A DNA stretch of 64,000 nucleotides from contig NZ_FTRU01000007.1 of NCBI RefSeq assembly GCF_900148495.1, forward strand, positions 124,001 to 188,000. The letters run 5' to 3'. This stretch comes from Negativibacillus massiliensis. GTDB lineage: Bacteria; Bacillota; Clostridia; Oscillospirales; Ruminococcaceae. The first letter of the stretch is position 1. The number at the start of each line of letters is the position of its first letter. The notes beneath the pieces are model-generated. The model saw nothing but the letters and a program-made list of their open reading frames with translations, was not told the DNA's origin and searched no databases. The position numbers and the translations under genes were made by a program. This document shows positions 52,593-61,015 of this stretch, one piece after another.

Positions 52593-53506
52593 ACACAGAC
52601 CTCCTGCTTTTTGCGGGATGTTTTTTTCGGCTTTTCCTCAGCAGGAAAGACATCCGGACAGGTACGTGCGTAATGGAACAGATACTGCTGGGCAATGCCG
52701 ATGTAATCTTTGGCGCAGGAGGGAAGCCCGTTTGGATAGAGATGGGAAAAAACACGCTTCATCCAGACGTCCATCGGGCAGCATTCCAGACGGTAAAATC
52801 CGTACAGCAGTGCACAGTCGGCGACTTTAGGACCGACACCGAAAATTTTCATCAGTTCTTCCTTGGCCTCTTCCAGAGGCATGGATGGGATGGCGGAAAG
52901 GTTTACCTCACCTGAGCTTACCTTCTGCGCGGCATCGATCAGATATTTGGCACGAAAGCCGCAACGTAGGGGTGCAAGATCTTCTACCGAAGCGGCGGCA
53001 AGTGTCTGTGGAGAAGGAAAGGAAAACAATCCATCGCCGATTGTGCTTCCAAAGCTCTCACACAGCCGCTCAACAATTCCTTTGATACGTTTGATGTTGT
53101 TGTTCTGACTGATGATAAAGCAGCACAGAGCTTCCCAGCCGTCCTGACGAAGGATACGGATTCCTGGAGCGTAGTGGATAGCATCGTGCAGAATAGCATC
53201 CTGAGAAAGAAGCTGTTTAATGTGGGTGTAGTCGGTATCCAGGTCAAAATAATGTTCCCAGAAGGAAGAAAATACTTCGGGAGTTGTGTTATGAAACAGC
53301 AGGGTACCGTTTTCCAACTGAGAAATAGTCAGCGGATGGTTTAACGCAAAGCCTTTCCAGGTTTCCAGAATGCCGTCCATGCAATCGGAAGCCGGAATGG
53401 GTGAGAAGGTAAAGCACTGACCGCAGTCCAGAATCTGGGGAAGGGAAAAATCGGTTACACCTTCTACAAGCAGCCCGCAGGGGTGCTGGGTCAAGGTAAG
53501 GGGCAA
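52589..53506 (-). CDS. ogg: 8-oxoguanine DNA glycosylase (OGG1-like)
   Basis: A 305-residue base-excision repair enzyme that removes oxidised guanine. The SQNNNIKRIKGIVERL segment matches the OGG1 substrate pocket. The helix-hairpin-helix FGVGPKVADCALLYGF carries the catalytic Lys, and PMDVWMKRV carries the catalytic Asp. TTG 53506 is chosen because AGGAGG lies 8 bases upstream; the open frame extends 9 codons further. It lies between the helicase and the GH18 genes in one operon. Confidence 0.88.
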   Translation of the reverse strand: MPLTLTQHPCGLLVEGVTDFSLPQILDCGQCFTFSPIPASDCMDGILETWKGFALNHPLTISQLENGTLLFHNTTPEVFSSFWEHYFDLDTDYTHIKQLLSQDAILHDAIHYAPGIRILRQDGWEALCCFIISQNNNIKRIKGIVERLCESFGSTIGDGLFSFPSPQTLAAASVEDLAPLRCGFRAKYLIDAAQKVSSGEVNLSAIPSMPLEEAKEELMKIFGVGPKVADCALLYGFYRLECCPMDVWMKRVFSHLYPNGLPSCAKDYIGIAQQYLFHYARTCPDVFPAEEKPKKTSRKKQEVCV

Positions 53507-53539
53507 GAAGAACACCTCCTGAAGAAAGATCAAATGGGC

Positions 53540-55411
53540 CTATTTGTGTTTGGAATGGAATTTCCCGCGGGTTTTATTATGCTTTTTACCGCGGAATTTT
53601 TCGTTTTGGGAAGAGTTTTCCGGAGAGCTTTCGGTGTAGGAAGCAAAACGCTCGGAGTAGGAAGCTTTTTTGCGCTTGGAGTTGTTTTTGTTTTCGGAAA
53701 ATCCGCGTTTGCGTGGATTTTGAAAGCTGGATTTTTCAAAGGAGGCTTTTTTGCCATCCTTTTTGAATTTCTCCTTTTGGTCTGCACCTTTGCGGCGTTT
53801 TTCAGTCGGGAGAACCGAGATTCGAACCTTTTTGCCGTTGATGCGGCAGTCCTGCATGGAGGATAGAACCTCTTCGGCCTGTTCCTGTGGAATCTCGACG
53901 GTGGTGTTGTCCTCAAAGATTTCGATTTTTCCGATATCTCGTCCGGAGAGTCCGGTGCGTTCTGCAATTGCGCCGACGATAAAGTTTGGAACCATCCGCG
54001 CGTTGTAGCCAGCGTCGATGATAAACTTGACGTAATCTTTTGGACTGCGGCGCTTCTTCTCACGGTTTAAACCAGTTGCATCCGGAAGGTCGGACTGTTG
54101 TGCTCCGTAAAGAAGTTCCAGTGCAGCGGCAGCAATCTGCTCTGCGGAGAAGGTGGGTACCTGTTCGTCTTCGGTATGCATCAGCGACAGCACCATATCA
54201 AGATATGGGAAGTCGGTTTTTCCAGTCAGAAAGGTTCGGAGTTTCTGCGCACCTTCCTCACGGCGCTTCTGTAAAATTTCGTCTGGCATTGGAACCGGTG
54301 CAAGTGTTGCCTGGGCTTTTGCAAAGCGAAGAATCTGCTCCATCTGGCGGAGCTGATTTCGTCCGCAGCATAGGGTATAAGCGCTGCCGCTTTTTCCGGC
54401 ACGTCCGGTACGTCCAATGCGGTGAACATAGTATTCTGCATTTTGCGGAATGTCGTAGTTGAACACACAGTTGATGTCATCCACATCGATGCCGCGGGCA
54501 GCGACATCGGTCGCAACGAGGATAGAGGTTCTGCCTGCCTTGAAGGCATCCATAACAACGGTTCGCTGGGACTGCTTCATGTCTCCGTGCAGTCCTTCTG
54601 CTTTAAATCCGTGGTCAAGGAGCCAGCCTGTCAGGTCGTCCACCATCTTTTTGGTGTTGCAGAACACCATCGAGCGGGATGGTGCATAATAGTGCAGCAA
54701 CAGTCCCAGAGCATCATTCTTGCGTCCGGTTGGGATATCGTAGTAAAACTGTTCGATACTGTTTAAAGCAACCTGAGACTTGTTGATCTCCACCAGAGTA
54801 GGATCTTTCTGATAGTTGTCGATCAGGTTCATGATTTCCTTTGGCATGGTTGCGGAAAAAAGGATGGTCTGGCGATTTTCCGGAGCCTGAGTCAGGATCG
54901 TTTCGATGTCCTCACGAAAGCCCATGCTCAGCATTTCGTCCGCCTCATCCAGAATAACCATGCGCAGCTCGGAAATCTTTAAGGTGCGGCGACGCAGGTG
55001 ATCCATCACGCGGCCAGGAGTTCCAACAACAATATTGGCATCCTTGAGCTGAACGATCTGGCGTTCGATGGGTGCGCCTCCGTAAACGGCACAGACATGG
55101 ACACCGCGGGTGTGGTGGGCAAGTTTTTTCAGTTCCTCGCAGGCCTGTACCGCTAGTTCTCTGGTCGGGCACAGCAGAAGGATCTGCGCCATGCGGCGAT
55201 CAAGATTTGGGTCAACCATCTGGATAGCAGGAATACCGAATGCGGCTGTTTTACCGGTTCCGGTCTGGGAGCGGCCAACCACATCGCGCCCTTCCAGAAT
55301 CAGTGGGATGCTCTGCGCCTGAATGGGGGTCGGTTCGGAAAAGCCCATTTCTCCGATAGCGCGCAGCAGTTCAGGAACGAGGGGAAGTTCTGCAAATAAG
55401 TTCTGATTCAT
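53540..55411 (-). CDS. DEAD-box RNA helicase (CsdA/DeaD-like)
   Basis: A 623-residue RNA helicase that probably helps ribosome assembly or RNA decay, often in the cold. It has the Q motif, SQTGTGKT, DEADEM and SAT in the first RecA-like domain, and HRIGRTGRAG in the second. A DbpA-like RNA-binding domain (about residues 455-535, DYVKFIIDAGYN...) follows, then a basic low-complexity tail rich in Lys, Ser and Asn. It is first in the operon with ogg and the GH18 gene. Confidence 0.93.
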   Translation of the reverse strand: MNQNLFAELPLVPELLRAIGEMGFSEPTPIQAQSIPLILEGRDVVGRSQTGTGKTAAFGIPAIQMVDPNLDRRMAQILLLCPTRELAVQACEELKKLAHHTRGVHVCAVYGGAPIERQIVQLKDANIVVGTPGRVMDHLRRRTLKISELRMVILDEADEMLSMGFREDIETILTQAPENRQTILFSATMPKEIMNLIDNYQKDPTLVEINKSQVALNSIEQFYYDIPTGRKNDALGLLLHYYAPSRSMVFCNTKKMVDDLTGWLLDHGFKAEGLHGDMKQSQRTVVMDAFKAGRTSILVATDVAARGIDVDDINCVFNYDIPQNAEYYVHRIGRTGRAGKSGSAYTLCCGRNQLRQMEQILRFAKAQATLAPVPMPDEILQKRREEGAQKLRTFLTGKTDFPYLDMVLSLMHTEDEQVPTFSAEQIAAAALELLYGAQQSDLPDATGLNREKKRRSPKDYVKFIIDAGYNARMVPNFIVGAIAERTGLSGRDIGKIEIFEDNTTVEIPQEQAEEVLSSMQDCRINGKKVRISVLPTEKRRKGADQKEKFKKDGKKASFEKSSFQNPRKRGFSENKNNSKRKKASYSERFASYTESSPENSSQNEKFRGKKHNKTRGKFHSKHK

Positions 55412-55466
55412 AAAGTTCCTTTCTAATAAATACTTTACTATTTGTCCGTTCTTTTTTATCTCAAAC

Positions 55467-55496
55467 AGTGTATCATCTGACCAAGACGAATGTCAA
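55467..55496 (-). promoter_or_regulatory. SigA promoter of the helicase operon
   Basis: On the minus strand TTGACA and TACACT are separated by 18 bases with an extended TGA before the -10. Confidence 0.7.
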
Positions 55497-55596
55497 TCGT
55501 ATCGGGAATGCGAGAGATTTCTTTGTCAAATGGGGGGATAACTGACAAATAATTAGAAAAAATTTTGGTTAAAACTGAATAATTTCAAAAAATCCA

Positions 55597-55625
55597 TTGA
55601 CAATGACTGTTACATTGGTAATAAT
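55597..55625 (+). promoter_or_regulatory. Promoter and operator of the BlaI-family gene
   Basis: TTGACA (55597-55602) and AATAAT (55620-55625) are 17 bases apart. The dyad TTAC-attg-GTAA (55610-55621) lies between them and resembles BlaI/MecI operators. This suggests autorepression. Confidence 0.5.
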
Positions 55626-55687
55626 TATAAATGTGGATGAATCTAAAATTAGTCTGTAAAACCATACAGACGGAAGCGGGTGAACAT

Positions 55688-56074
55688 ATGTTTGACAAAA
55701 TGAGAAGATTGCCGGATGCAGAACTGGAAGTTATGAAGGCAATCTGGGACAACACACCACCAATGTCGACCAATGATGTAATGAAGGTAATCAGCAACGA
55801 AAAGAACTGGAATATCTCCACTTTGCTGACCCTGCTTTCCCGACTGATCGACAGAGGTTTTCTCTCCTCGGAAAAACGCGGAAGAGAAAGAATCTACTAT
55901 CCTCAGGTAGAGCGTGAGGAGTACATGGAGTACGAGACCAAGAACTTCATCAAAAAACTGCATAAAAATTCTTTTATGAGTTTGGTTAACACCCTGTACG
56001 ACAACAATGATCTGACCGAACAGGATATCGACGAACTCTCCCAGTGGCTGGAAGAGAAAAAGAATAACGGATAA
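55688..56074 (+). CDS. BlaI/MecI/CopY-family repressor
   Basis: A 128-residue winged-helix repressor. The LPDAELEVMKAIWD start, the recognition helix in NISTLLTLLSRLIDRGFL and the wing SEKRGRERIYYP are typical. The C-terminal helices dimerise. No BlaR1-type membrane sensor or beta-lactamase is adjacent, so the ligand is unknown. ATG 55688 lies after GCGGGTG. Confidence 0.88.
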   Translation: MFDKMRRLPDAELEVMKAIWDNTPPMSTNDVMKVISNEKNWNISTLLTLLSRLIDRGFLSSEKRGRERIYYPQVEREEYMEYETKNFIKKLHKNSFMSLVNTLYDNNDLTEQDIDELSQWLEEKKNNG

Positions 56075-56077
56075 TCT

Positions 56078-56135
56078 GCCCTAGGGGAATCCCCTAGGCA
56101 CACAGGAGATTCCCTGACGGGACTTCTCCTGTGAA
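56078..56135 (+). repeat. Two hairpins after the BlaI-family gene
   Basis: CCTAGGGG-aat-CCCCTAGG and CACAGGAGA with TCTCCTGTG lie one after the other. They precede the shared terminator and have no T run. Confidence 0.5.
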
Positions 56136-56150
56136 CAATCTTAACCGCTT

Positions 56151-56189
56151 AAAAAAAGGAACCGAAGATTTTCTTCGGTTCCTTTTTTT
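56151..56189. terminator. Bidirectional terminator (BlaI / pseudo-ATPase)
   Basis: AAAGGAACCGAAGA and TCTTCGGTTCCTTT pair between A and T runs. Confidence 0.92.
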
Positions 56190-56194
56190 ATGTC

Positions 56195-59143
56195 TTAATA
56201 TTTTTTGAGGTTTGGAATCAGGGTTCCGATCAAAGCAAAGATTCCCTGGAACAAAATCAGGTGCAGAATGCTCAGGTAGGAAAGATTTCCCATCAGCGAG
56301 AACAGGGTTACCAGTGCATATCCGACGACCAGAGCGATCATCTGAATCAGCACTGCCTGATCGATTGCGGTTTTTGCGGTCATACAGTCGAGGATGGCGG
56401 TTACCATCATGCGGGTGGAACCGATAAAACCGATCTTTGCAGGAGAGTGTTCCTTCTGTGCAGTCAGTTCTTCATAGGCTGCATGGAATTTTGCAGGCAT
56501 GAGTTTGATCTGATCCAGCGGGAAGTCGTAAACAGCATGAATCTTTTCTGCTGTGATGTTCGGGTCGGAAGTGTTGATAATCAGGGACATTCCCTTTTCG
56601 TTCATACGATCCAGCTGTTCGCGGGTCTGGTTGTTTGGACGGTAGCTGATGACAAACATTGCCGAAAGCTGACCGGAGTTAGAAAGATAGATGATGTTTT
56701 TGCGATCCTTAACAAAACGCATCTCATAATCGTTGCTTGGAACCTCGATTCCGTGGTTTACCATCAGCTCACGGTTGCCGATCAGCACCCGTTTGCCATC
56801 TACCCAGGCAGAAAGTCCCATTGCATCTTCATAAGTAACGTTTTCTACCGGACGCAGCATTGCTTTGTTGGAACCGATGATCTTATTAAATACATCGGTG
56901 AGCATGCCGTCGGTGTTGCAGACAACACTTGCAGCATCTAGAATGACCGAGTCAATCTTGCTCTGATCAAATGGTTTGATTCCGTGCAGGATGATGTCGG
57001 AAGGACGGAACAGATCTTTTGCGTCCAGAATGACTGCTTCGGTGCGGGAGAAGGCATCAACTGCCGAATATCCCGAAACCATTGCGCCAGCAGGGATGAG
57101 CTTCTTGGACATTCGATAGAGTGGAAGGTTTGCTGCGATGGTGGAGGTGAGCGGAGCGCTGACACACATGATCGCAGTGAAGGTGGAAACTGCTTCTGCG
57201 ATATTTTTGTTAAAGAGGTAAGCCAACACCGCCAGAACGATACCTGCAAGCAGACAGATTGGGGCAAGCACACGGCTCATTCGTTCTGCATGGTCCTCGG
57301 AATAGGAATTATCCAGGAAGTTTGCAAGGAATGGGCTGGTTTCTGGATAAGCGATGGTGTATTCTTCCATCGAAAGTCCTTTGGAGATGTCGCGCAGCAG
57401 GTTGCGGTCCTTTAAGAATACCGCAGCATGTTTGAGCTTTTCGGAAGATACGAGTTTGAAGTTATTCTGGATACGAAGGATAACCAGAATCTTTCCAAGC
57501 AGGTTAAACAGCAGGATGAACAGTGCGACCGGGAAGAACAGATACAGGTTGCTTCCAAAATCGGCTTTGTCAACGCTGAAGTATTCTGGCTTGATGATAA
57601 AACAGATTCCCTGAGCCAGGGTGCCAAGCAAAGCAAGCATCGGCAGGGTATCGGTGTTTGCTCTGAATTTTAATAGAGCGAGCAATCCGCCGCCAATCGT
57701 GTTGGAACAGATGACAGCGCCGATAGCACTGAGGATACAGGAAACCACCATATACGTTCTTAAGTGCAGCTCCGGCTGGATAAAGGTTGGCAGCGGGAGC
57801 AATTCATCACCGATCTGGATGTCTCGGGCAGCAAGTGCCAGATACAGAGACAGCGAGAACAGAACAACCATCAGAACAACGCGGATAAGCAGTCCTGTTT
57901 TGATGCTCTTCATGTCCCGCAGAATAGCTTCCTTATCCTTTGGAGAGGAATAATCCTCTAACTCTTCTTCCTCTTCGGAAATATCTTCCGGAACAGGGAC
58001 TTCAGCAGAGGCGAGCCGTGATTTTGGTTCTTCTGCCGGGGCTTTTTTCTTGCCGAATATCCCGCCCTTTTTTTCCTGTTTTTGAGAAGGTTGCTGTTTT
58101 TCTGAGGGTACATCCTCTTCTTCCTCGGCATCTCCGGGAAGGTCGATGTGAAAGTGCTTCTGCGAAGATTTTGAAGATTTTGCGGAAGCACGGGAGGAGG
58201 AGTCTGCTTGGGATTTTGTTGCAGAAGAGAACATCTGCGCAGCAGCAAATTCTTCGGTAAGTCCGGTTGGGGTGGATGCGAAGATGTCTTCCTGTGTCGA
58301 TTCCCCATCAAAGTTTAACGAAGAAGTATCAAACACAGCGTCTTCAGAAGAAGGCTGGGAAGTGTTTGGTTTTGTGTTTTGCTTAGGAGCTTCTTCCTGA
58401 GAAACAAAGAATTTCTGATATTCGGTTTTATCCTTCATCATCGAAGCTTCTTTCTGCTCCGGAGAAGGGGTGACCGGTTCAAAATCTCCAAATGGGGTGC
58501 TGCTTTGATTTTGCGGAAGGTCTGCAGGCTGCTGCTCTAAGAAGAAGGAATCGGTAATCTCATCGACTGGTTCTGCCTGCTTTTGGGAAGCCTGTTCCCG
58601 AGCGATACGAAGCTGCTCTTCTTCAAGGCGTTTTTTCTCTTCCAGCAATTCTCTGCGGCGGCGTTCCAGACGTTCCCGTTCTTCGTGCTCCTGCGTTTTT
58701 ACCGTTTCCCGGTGGCTGGAGAGGGAACTGAAAAAGACGCCGGTACTGCTCATTGGATCAGGAGAAACAGGTTCTGGTCTGGAAAAGGAACTAGAACGGG
58801 AAGCAGGTTCCGGTGTCCTTTCTTCAGCAGGATGTTCCTGAACCGGACGTTCCGAAACAGGAATGGTCTGTACCGGTGTTTCTGGTTCTCTTGTTGGAGC
58901 AGCTTCCGAAACAGACTTAACGTCAGAATGGAAGGAAAGGACATTTTCTTCCTTTGGTTTTGCAGATTCTGCCGGTTTTGCAGGGGAAGGTTCGAACGAA
59001 AGATCCTCGATGTTTTCAGCAACCGGTCTGCGTGCCGGACGAGGTTCCGGTCGGTAAGAAGGACGTGCAGAGGCTTTGTTCTGCCGTGCTTTTTTGGCTT
59101 TAATCTCATTTAAGATGTCATCGACATTGTATTGATTGCTCAT
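56195..59143 (-). CDS. Pseudo-P-type ATPase with disordered N-terminus
   Basis: A 982-residue protein. Residues 1-415 are a Pro/Glu/Ser/Gln-rich low-complexity region with a coiled-coil stretch (RERLERRRRELLEEKKRLEEEQLR). About eight membrane helices follow in the layout of a metal-type P-ATPase. The phosphorylation motif DKTGT is replaced by D707-AKDL, TGD by NTSD and GDGxND by a GSTRMM stretch. An IGNRELM nucleotide-domain-like segment remains. It is therefore probably catalytically inactive and may sense or scaffold. It is co-transcribed after rlmB with a 36-base gap. Confidence 0.72.
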   Translation of the reverse strand: MSNQYNVDDILNEIKAKKARQNKASARPSYRPEPRPARRPVAENIEDLSFEPSPAKPAESAKPKEENVLSFHSDVKSVSEAAPTREPETPVQTIPVSERPVQEHPAEERTPEPASRSSSFSRPEPVSPDPMSSTGVFFSSLSSHRETVKTQEHEERERLERRRRELLEEKKRLEEEQLRIAREQASQKQAEPVDEITDSFFLEQQPADLPQNQSSTPFGDFEPVTPSPEQKEASMMKDKTEYQKFFVSQEEAPKQNTKPNTSQPSSEDAVFDTSSLNFDGESTQEDIFASTPTGLTEEFAAAQMFSSATKSQADSSSRASAKSSKSSQKHFHIDLPGDAEEEEDVPSEKQQPSQKQEKKGGIFGKKKAPAEEPKSRLASAEVPVPEDISEEEEELEDYSSPKDKEAILRDMKSIKTGLLIRVVLMVVLFSLSLYLALAARDIQIGDELLPLPTFIQPELHLRTYMVVSCILSAIGAVICSNTIGGGLLALLKFRANTDTLPMLALLGTLAQGICFIIKPEYFSVDKADFGSNLYLFFPVALFILLFNLLGKILVILRIQNNFKLVSSEKLKHAAVFLKDRNLLRDISKGLSMEEYTIAYPETSPFLANFLDNSYSEDHAERMSRVLAPICLLAGIVLAVLAYLFNKNIAEAVSTFTAIMCVSAPLTSTIAANLPLYRMSKKLIPAGAMVSGYSAVDAFSRTEAVILDAKDLFRPSDIILHGIKPFDQSKIDSVILDAASVVCNTDGMLTDVFNKIIGSNKAMLRPVENVTYEDAMGLSAWVDGKRVLIGNRELMVNHGIEVPSNDYEMRFVKDRKNIIYLSNSGQLSAMFVISYRPNNQTREQLDRMNEKGMSLIINTSDPNITAEKIHAVYDFPLDQIKLMPAKFHAAYEELTAQKEHSPAKIGFIGSTRMMVTAILDCMTAKTAIDQAVLIQMIALVVGYALVTLFSLMGNLSYLSILHLILFQGIFALIGTLIPNLKKY

Positions 59144-59179
59144 GGTGATTCTCCTTTTTTGCGTGTCCCTTGCAGGAGA

Positions 59180-59962
59180 TTATTTTTTGTGGAAGGAAGG
59201 CAGGCCGTTTCTCTGGCGAACTGCTTCGTAAATGACAATGGCAGCGGCAACCGATGCGTTCAGGGAGTTGACCTGACCGTTCATCGGGAGGGATACCACA
59301 AAGTCACAGTGCTCTTTGGTCAGACGGCTGACGCCGCTGCCTTCGGCACCGACAACAATTCCGATTGGTCCGCCCATATCGGTGGAACACCATGGCTGAC
59401 CGTCCATATCGGCGCAGAAAATCCAAAGGCCTTTCTGCTTGAGTTCCTCAATGGTGGAGACGATATTTGCTACGCGGACAACCGGCATATATTCCACTGC
59501 ACCGGCAGAGGTTTTCGCTACGGTAGCGGTCAATCCTACGCCGCGGCGTTTTGGAATGATAACGCCGTGCGCGCCTGCAGCTTCTGCGGTACGGATGATA
59601 GCACCCAGATTGTGTGGGTCCTCAATGTTGTCGCAGATAATGATAAATGGCGGCTGATCGCCGGCTTTTGCAAAAATATCTTCCATCGTGGAAAAGTCAT
59701 GGCAGGCAGCCATTGCAGCAACACCCTGATGAACAACCCCTTCACAAAGGGTATCCAGTTTCTGCTGGGCAGCGTCCTTAATCGGAATGCCGCGCTCTTT
59801 TGCCAGAGCAATGATTTTTCCCATACTGCCGCGCTCGATGCCTTTGAGGATGTAGATACAGTCGATTGGGCGGCCTTTTTTCAGCGCTTCGGTGACGGCG
59901 TTTCTGCCGGCAATAACCGAACTTTCCTGATTTGTTTTCTCAGATGCAAATTCTCTGGACAC
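59180..59962 (-). CDS. rlmB: 23S rRNA 2'-O-methyltransferase RlmB (TrmH family)
   Basis: A 260-residue SPOUT-fold enzyme that methylates a guanosine in 23S rRNA. It has the substrate-binding N-terminal domain (VIAGRNAVTEALKKGRPID), NIEDPHNLGAIIRTAEAAG, and the knot residues IVVGAEGSGVSRL and LPMNGQVNSLNASVAAAI. Start ATG 59962 fits the family length. It is the first gene of the operon with the pseudo-ATPase. Confidence 0.93.
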   Translation of the reverse strand: MSREFASEKTNQESSVIAGRNAVTEALKKGRPIDCIYILKGIERGSMGKIIALAKERGIPIKDAAQQKLDTLCEGVVHQGVAAMAACHDFSTMEDIFAKAGDQPPFIIICDNIEDPHNLGAIIRTAEAAGAHGVIIPKRRGVGLTATVAKTSAGAVEYMPVVRVANIVSTIEELKQKGLWIFCADMDGQPWCSTDMGGPIGIVVGAEGSGVSRLTKEHCDFVVSLPMNGQVNSLNASVAAAIVIYEAVRQRNGLPSFHKK

Positions 59963-60034
59963 TGATAATTCCTCCGAAAATATGTCAAAAATTTATGATT
60001 CACGACAAAAATAAAATCATGATCTGTACCTTTC

Positions 60035-60063
60035 ATTATAACATATTTTGGCAGGATTTCCAT
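60035..60063 (-). promoter_or_regulatory. Extended -10 promoter of rlmB
   Basis: On the minus strand TGT-TATAAT is an extended -10; the -35 is weak. Confidence 0.5.
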
Positions 60064-60177
60064 TAAAAAAAGGAGAAATCAAAAACTTTTGTTTTCTCAA
60101 AGAATCGAGTGCATGAATACCCAAAGATGATGTGTGAAACGTGCAGTTTTTGGATTAGACCAAAGCTGCATGTCAGC

Positions 60178-60444
60178 TTACCACAAAAACCACAGGGTCA
60201 GGGCACAGCCGGCAGCGGCAGAAAGCAGAAGTTTCCCGGCTGACCACAGGCGGCTAGTCAGACCCGAACGCAGGAATGCAGGTTTTGATGTCCGCAAATT
60301 CCCCAGAAAACTCTGGGCCTGTGTTTCCAGTGCTTTTTTGGAGGAATCCGCCTGATTGTCCTTGAGATAGAGCACGGCGCGTTCAAAATAAGGGTTTTGT
60401 GTGTCATTGATTTCGATGATGCGCTTGTTGATGCCTCGTACCAT
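60178..60444 (-). CDS. Small tail-anchored protein
   Basis: An 88-residue protein with a charged first half (VRGINKRIIEINDTQNPYFERAVLYLKD), a pattern seen in small clostridial proteins of unknown function. A C-terminal membrane helix (about 67-88) follows. ATG 60444 follows AAAGG at about 11 bases. Function unknown. Confidence 0.65.
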   Translation of the reverse strand: MVRGINKRIIEINDTQNPYFERAVLYLKDNQADSSKKALETQAQSFLGNLRTSKPAFLRSGLTSRLWSAGKLLLSAAAGCALTLWFLW

Positions 60445-60884
60445 AATTGTTCATACCTTTCTTGAGTTAATTTTGAAGGATAAAAGTTGAAAATACTGTT
60501 AATAATGTTGAAAACTATAAAAATTCGGGTAATTATCCGAATTGTATAACAAAAATCGACGAAAAGTGCGTTCTCAAATGAGAATATGTTGAAAACCTAG
60601 TTTAAACTGTTTAAAATCCCTGTGATAAAACAAAAAAATAACAAAGATAAAAATGTTAATAATTTGAAAACTTCAATTACAAAAAGTAATATTAAGGAAA
60701 TTAAGTGTTTTTTTATCCATAAAACGGGATGTTTACAAGCTTATTATGGATAAAAAATCAGGTTTTACACGACCTTATAAAAGAATGTTGGAAACTTTTT
60801 GTTGAAAAGTATGGCGAAAAAGAGAAAAACATTGTGATATAACTGACAAAATAAGGCTAAAATGCAAACTTTTTCCGTTAGATG
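60445..60884. other. AT-rich region with dyads upstream of htpG
   Basis: No gene is supported. Inverted repeats include AATTCGG-N8-CCGAATT (60522-60543), TTCTCA-aa-TGAGAA (about 60571-60584) and TTTTTTATCCATAA with TTATGGATAAAAAA (60709-60722 and 60744-60757). The word TTGAAAA recurs several times. Two nine-base words differ by one base from the DnaA box. Confidence 0.45.
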
Positions 60885-60912
60885 TTGACATTTCAGAGTA
60901 AAAGAGTAAAAT
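60885..60912 (+). promoter_or_regulatory. SigA promoter of htpG
   Basis: TTGACA and TAAAAT are separated by 16 bases, about 100 bases before the start codon. No CIRCE element was seen. Confidence 0.75.
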
Positions 60913-61015
60913 AAATTTGTAAAATTAATATAGTTTCGCAAAGTATATTATGGAATTAATCCTGCGACTTTTGGATGAATTTAAAAACACAGGATTTTGC
61001 TGGGAGGTTATTGCT

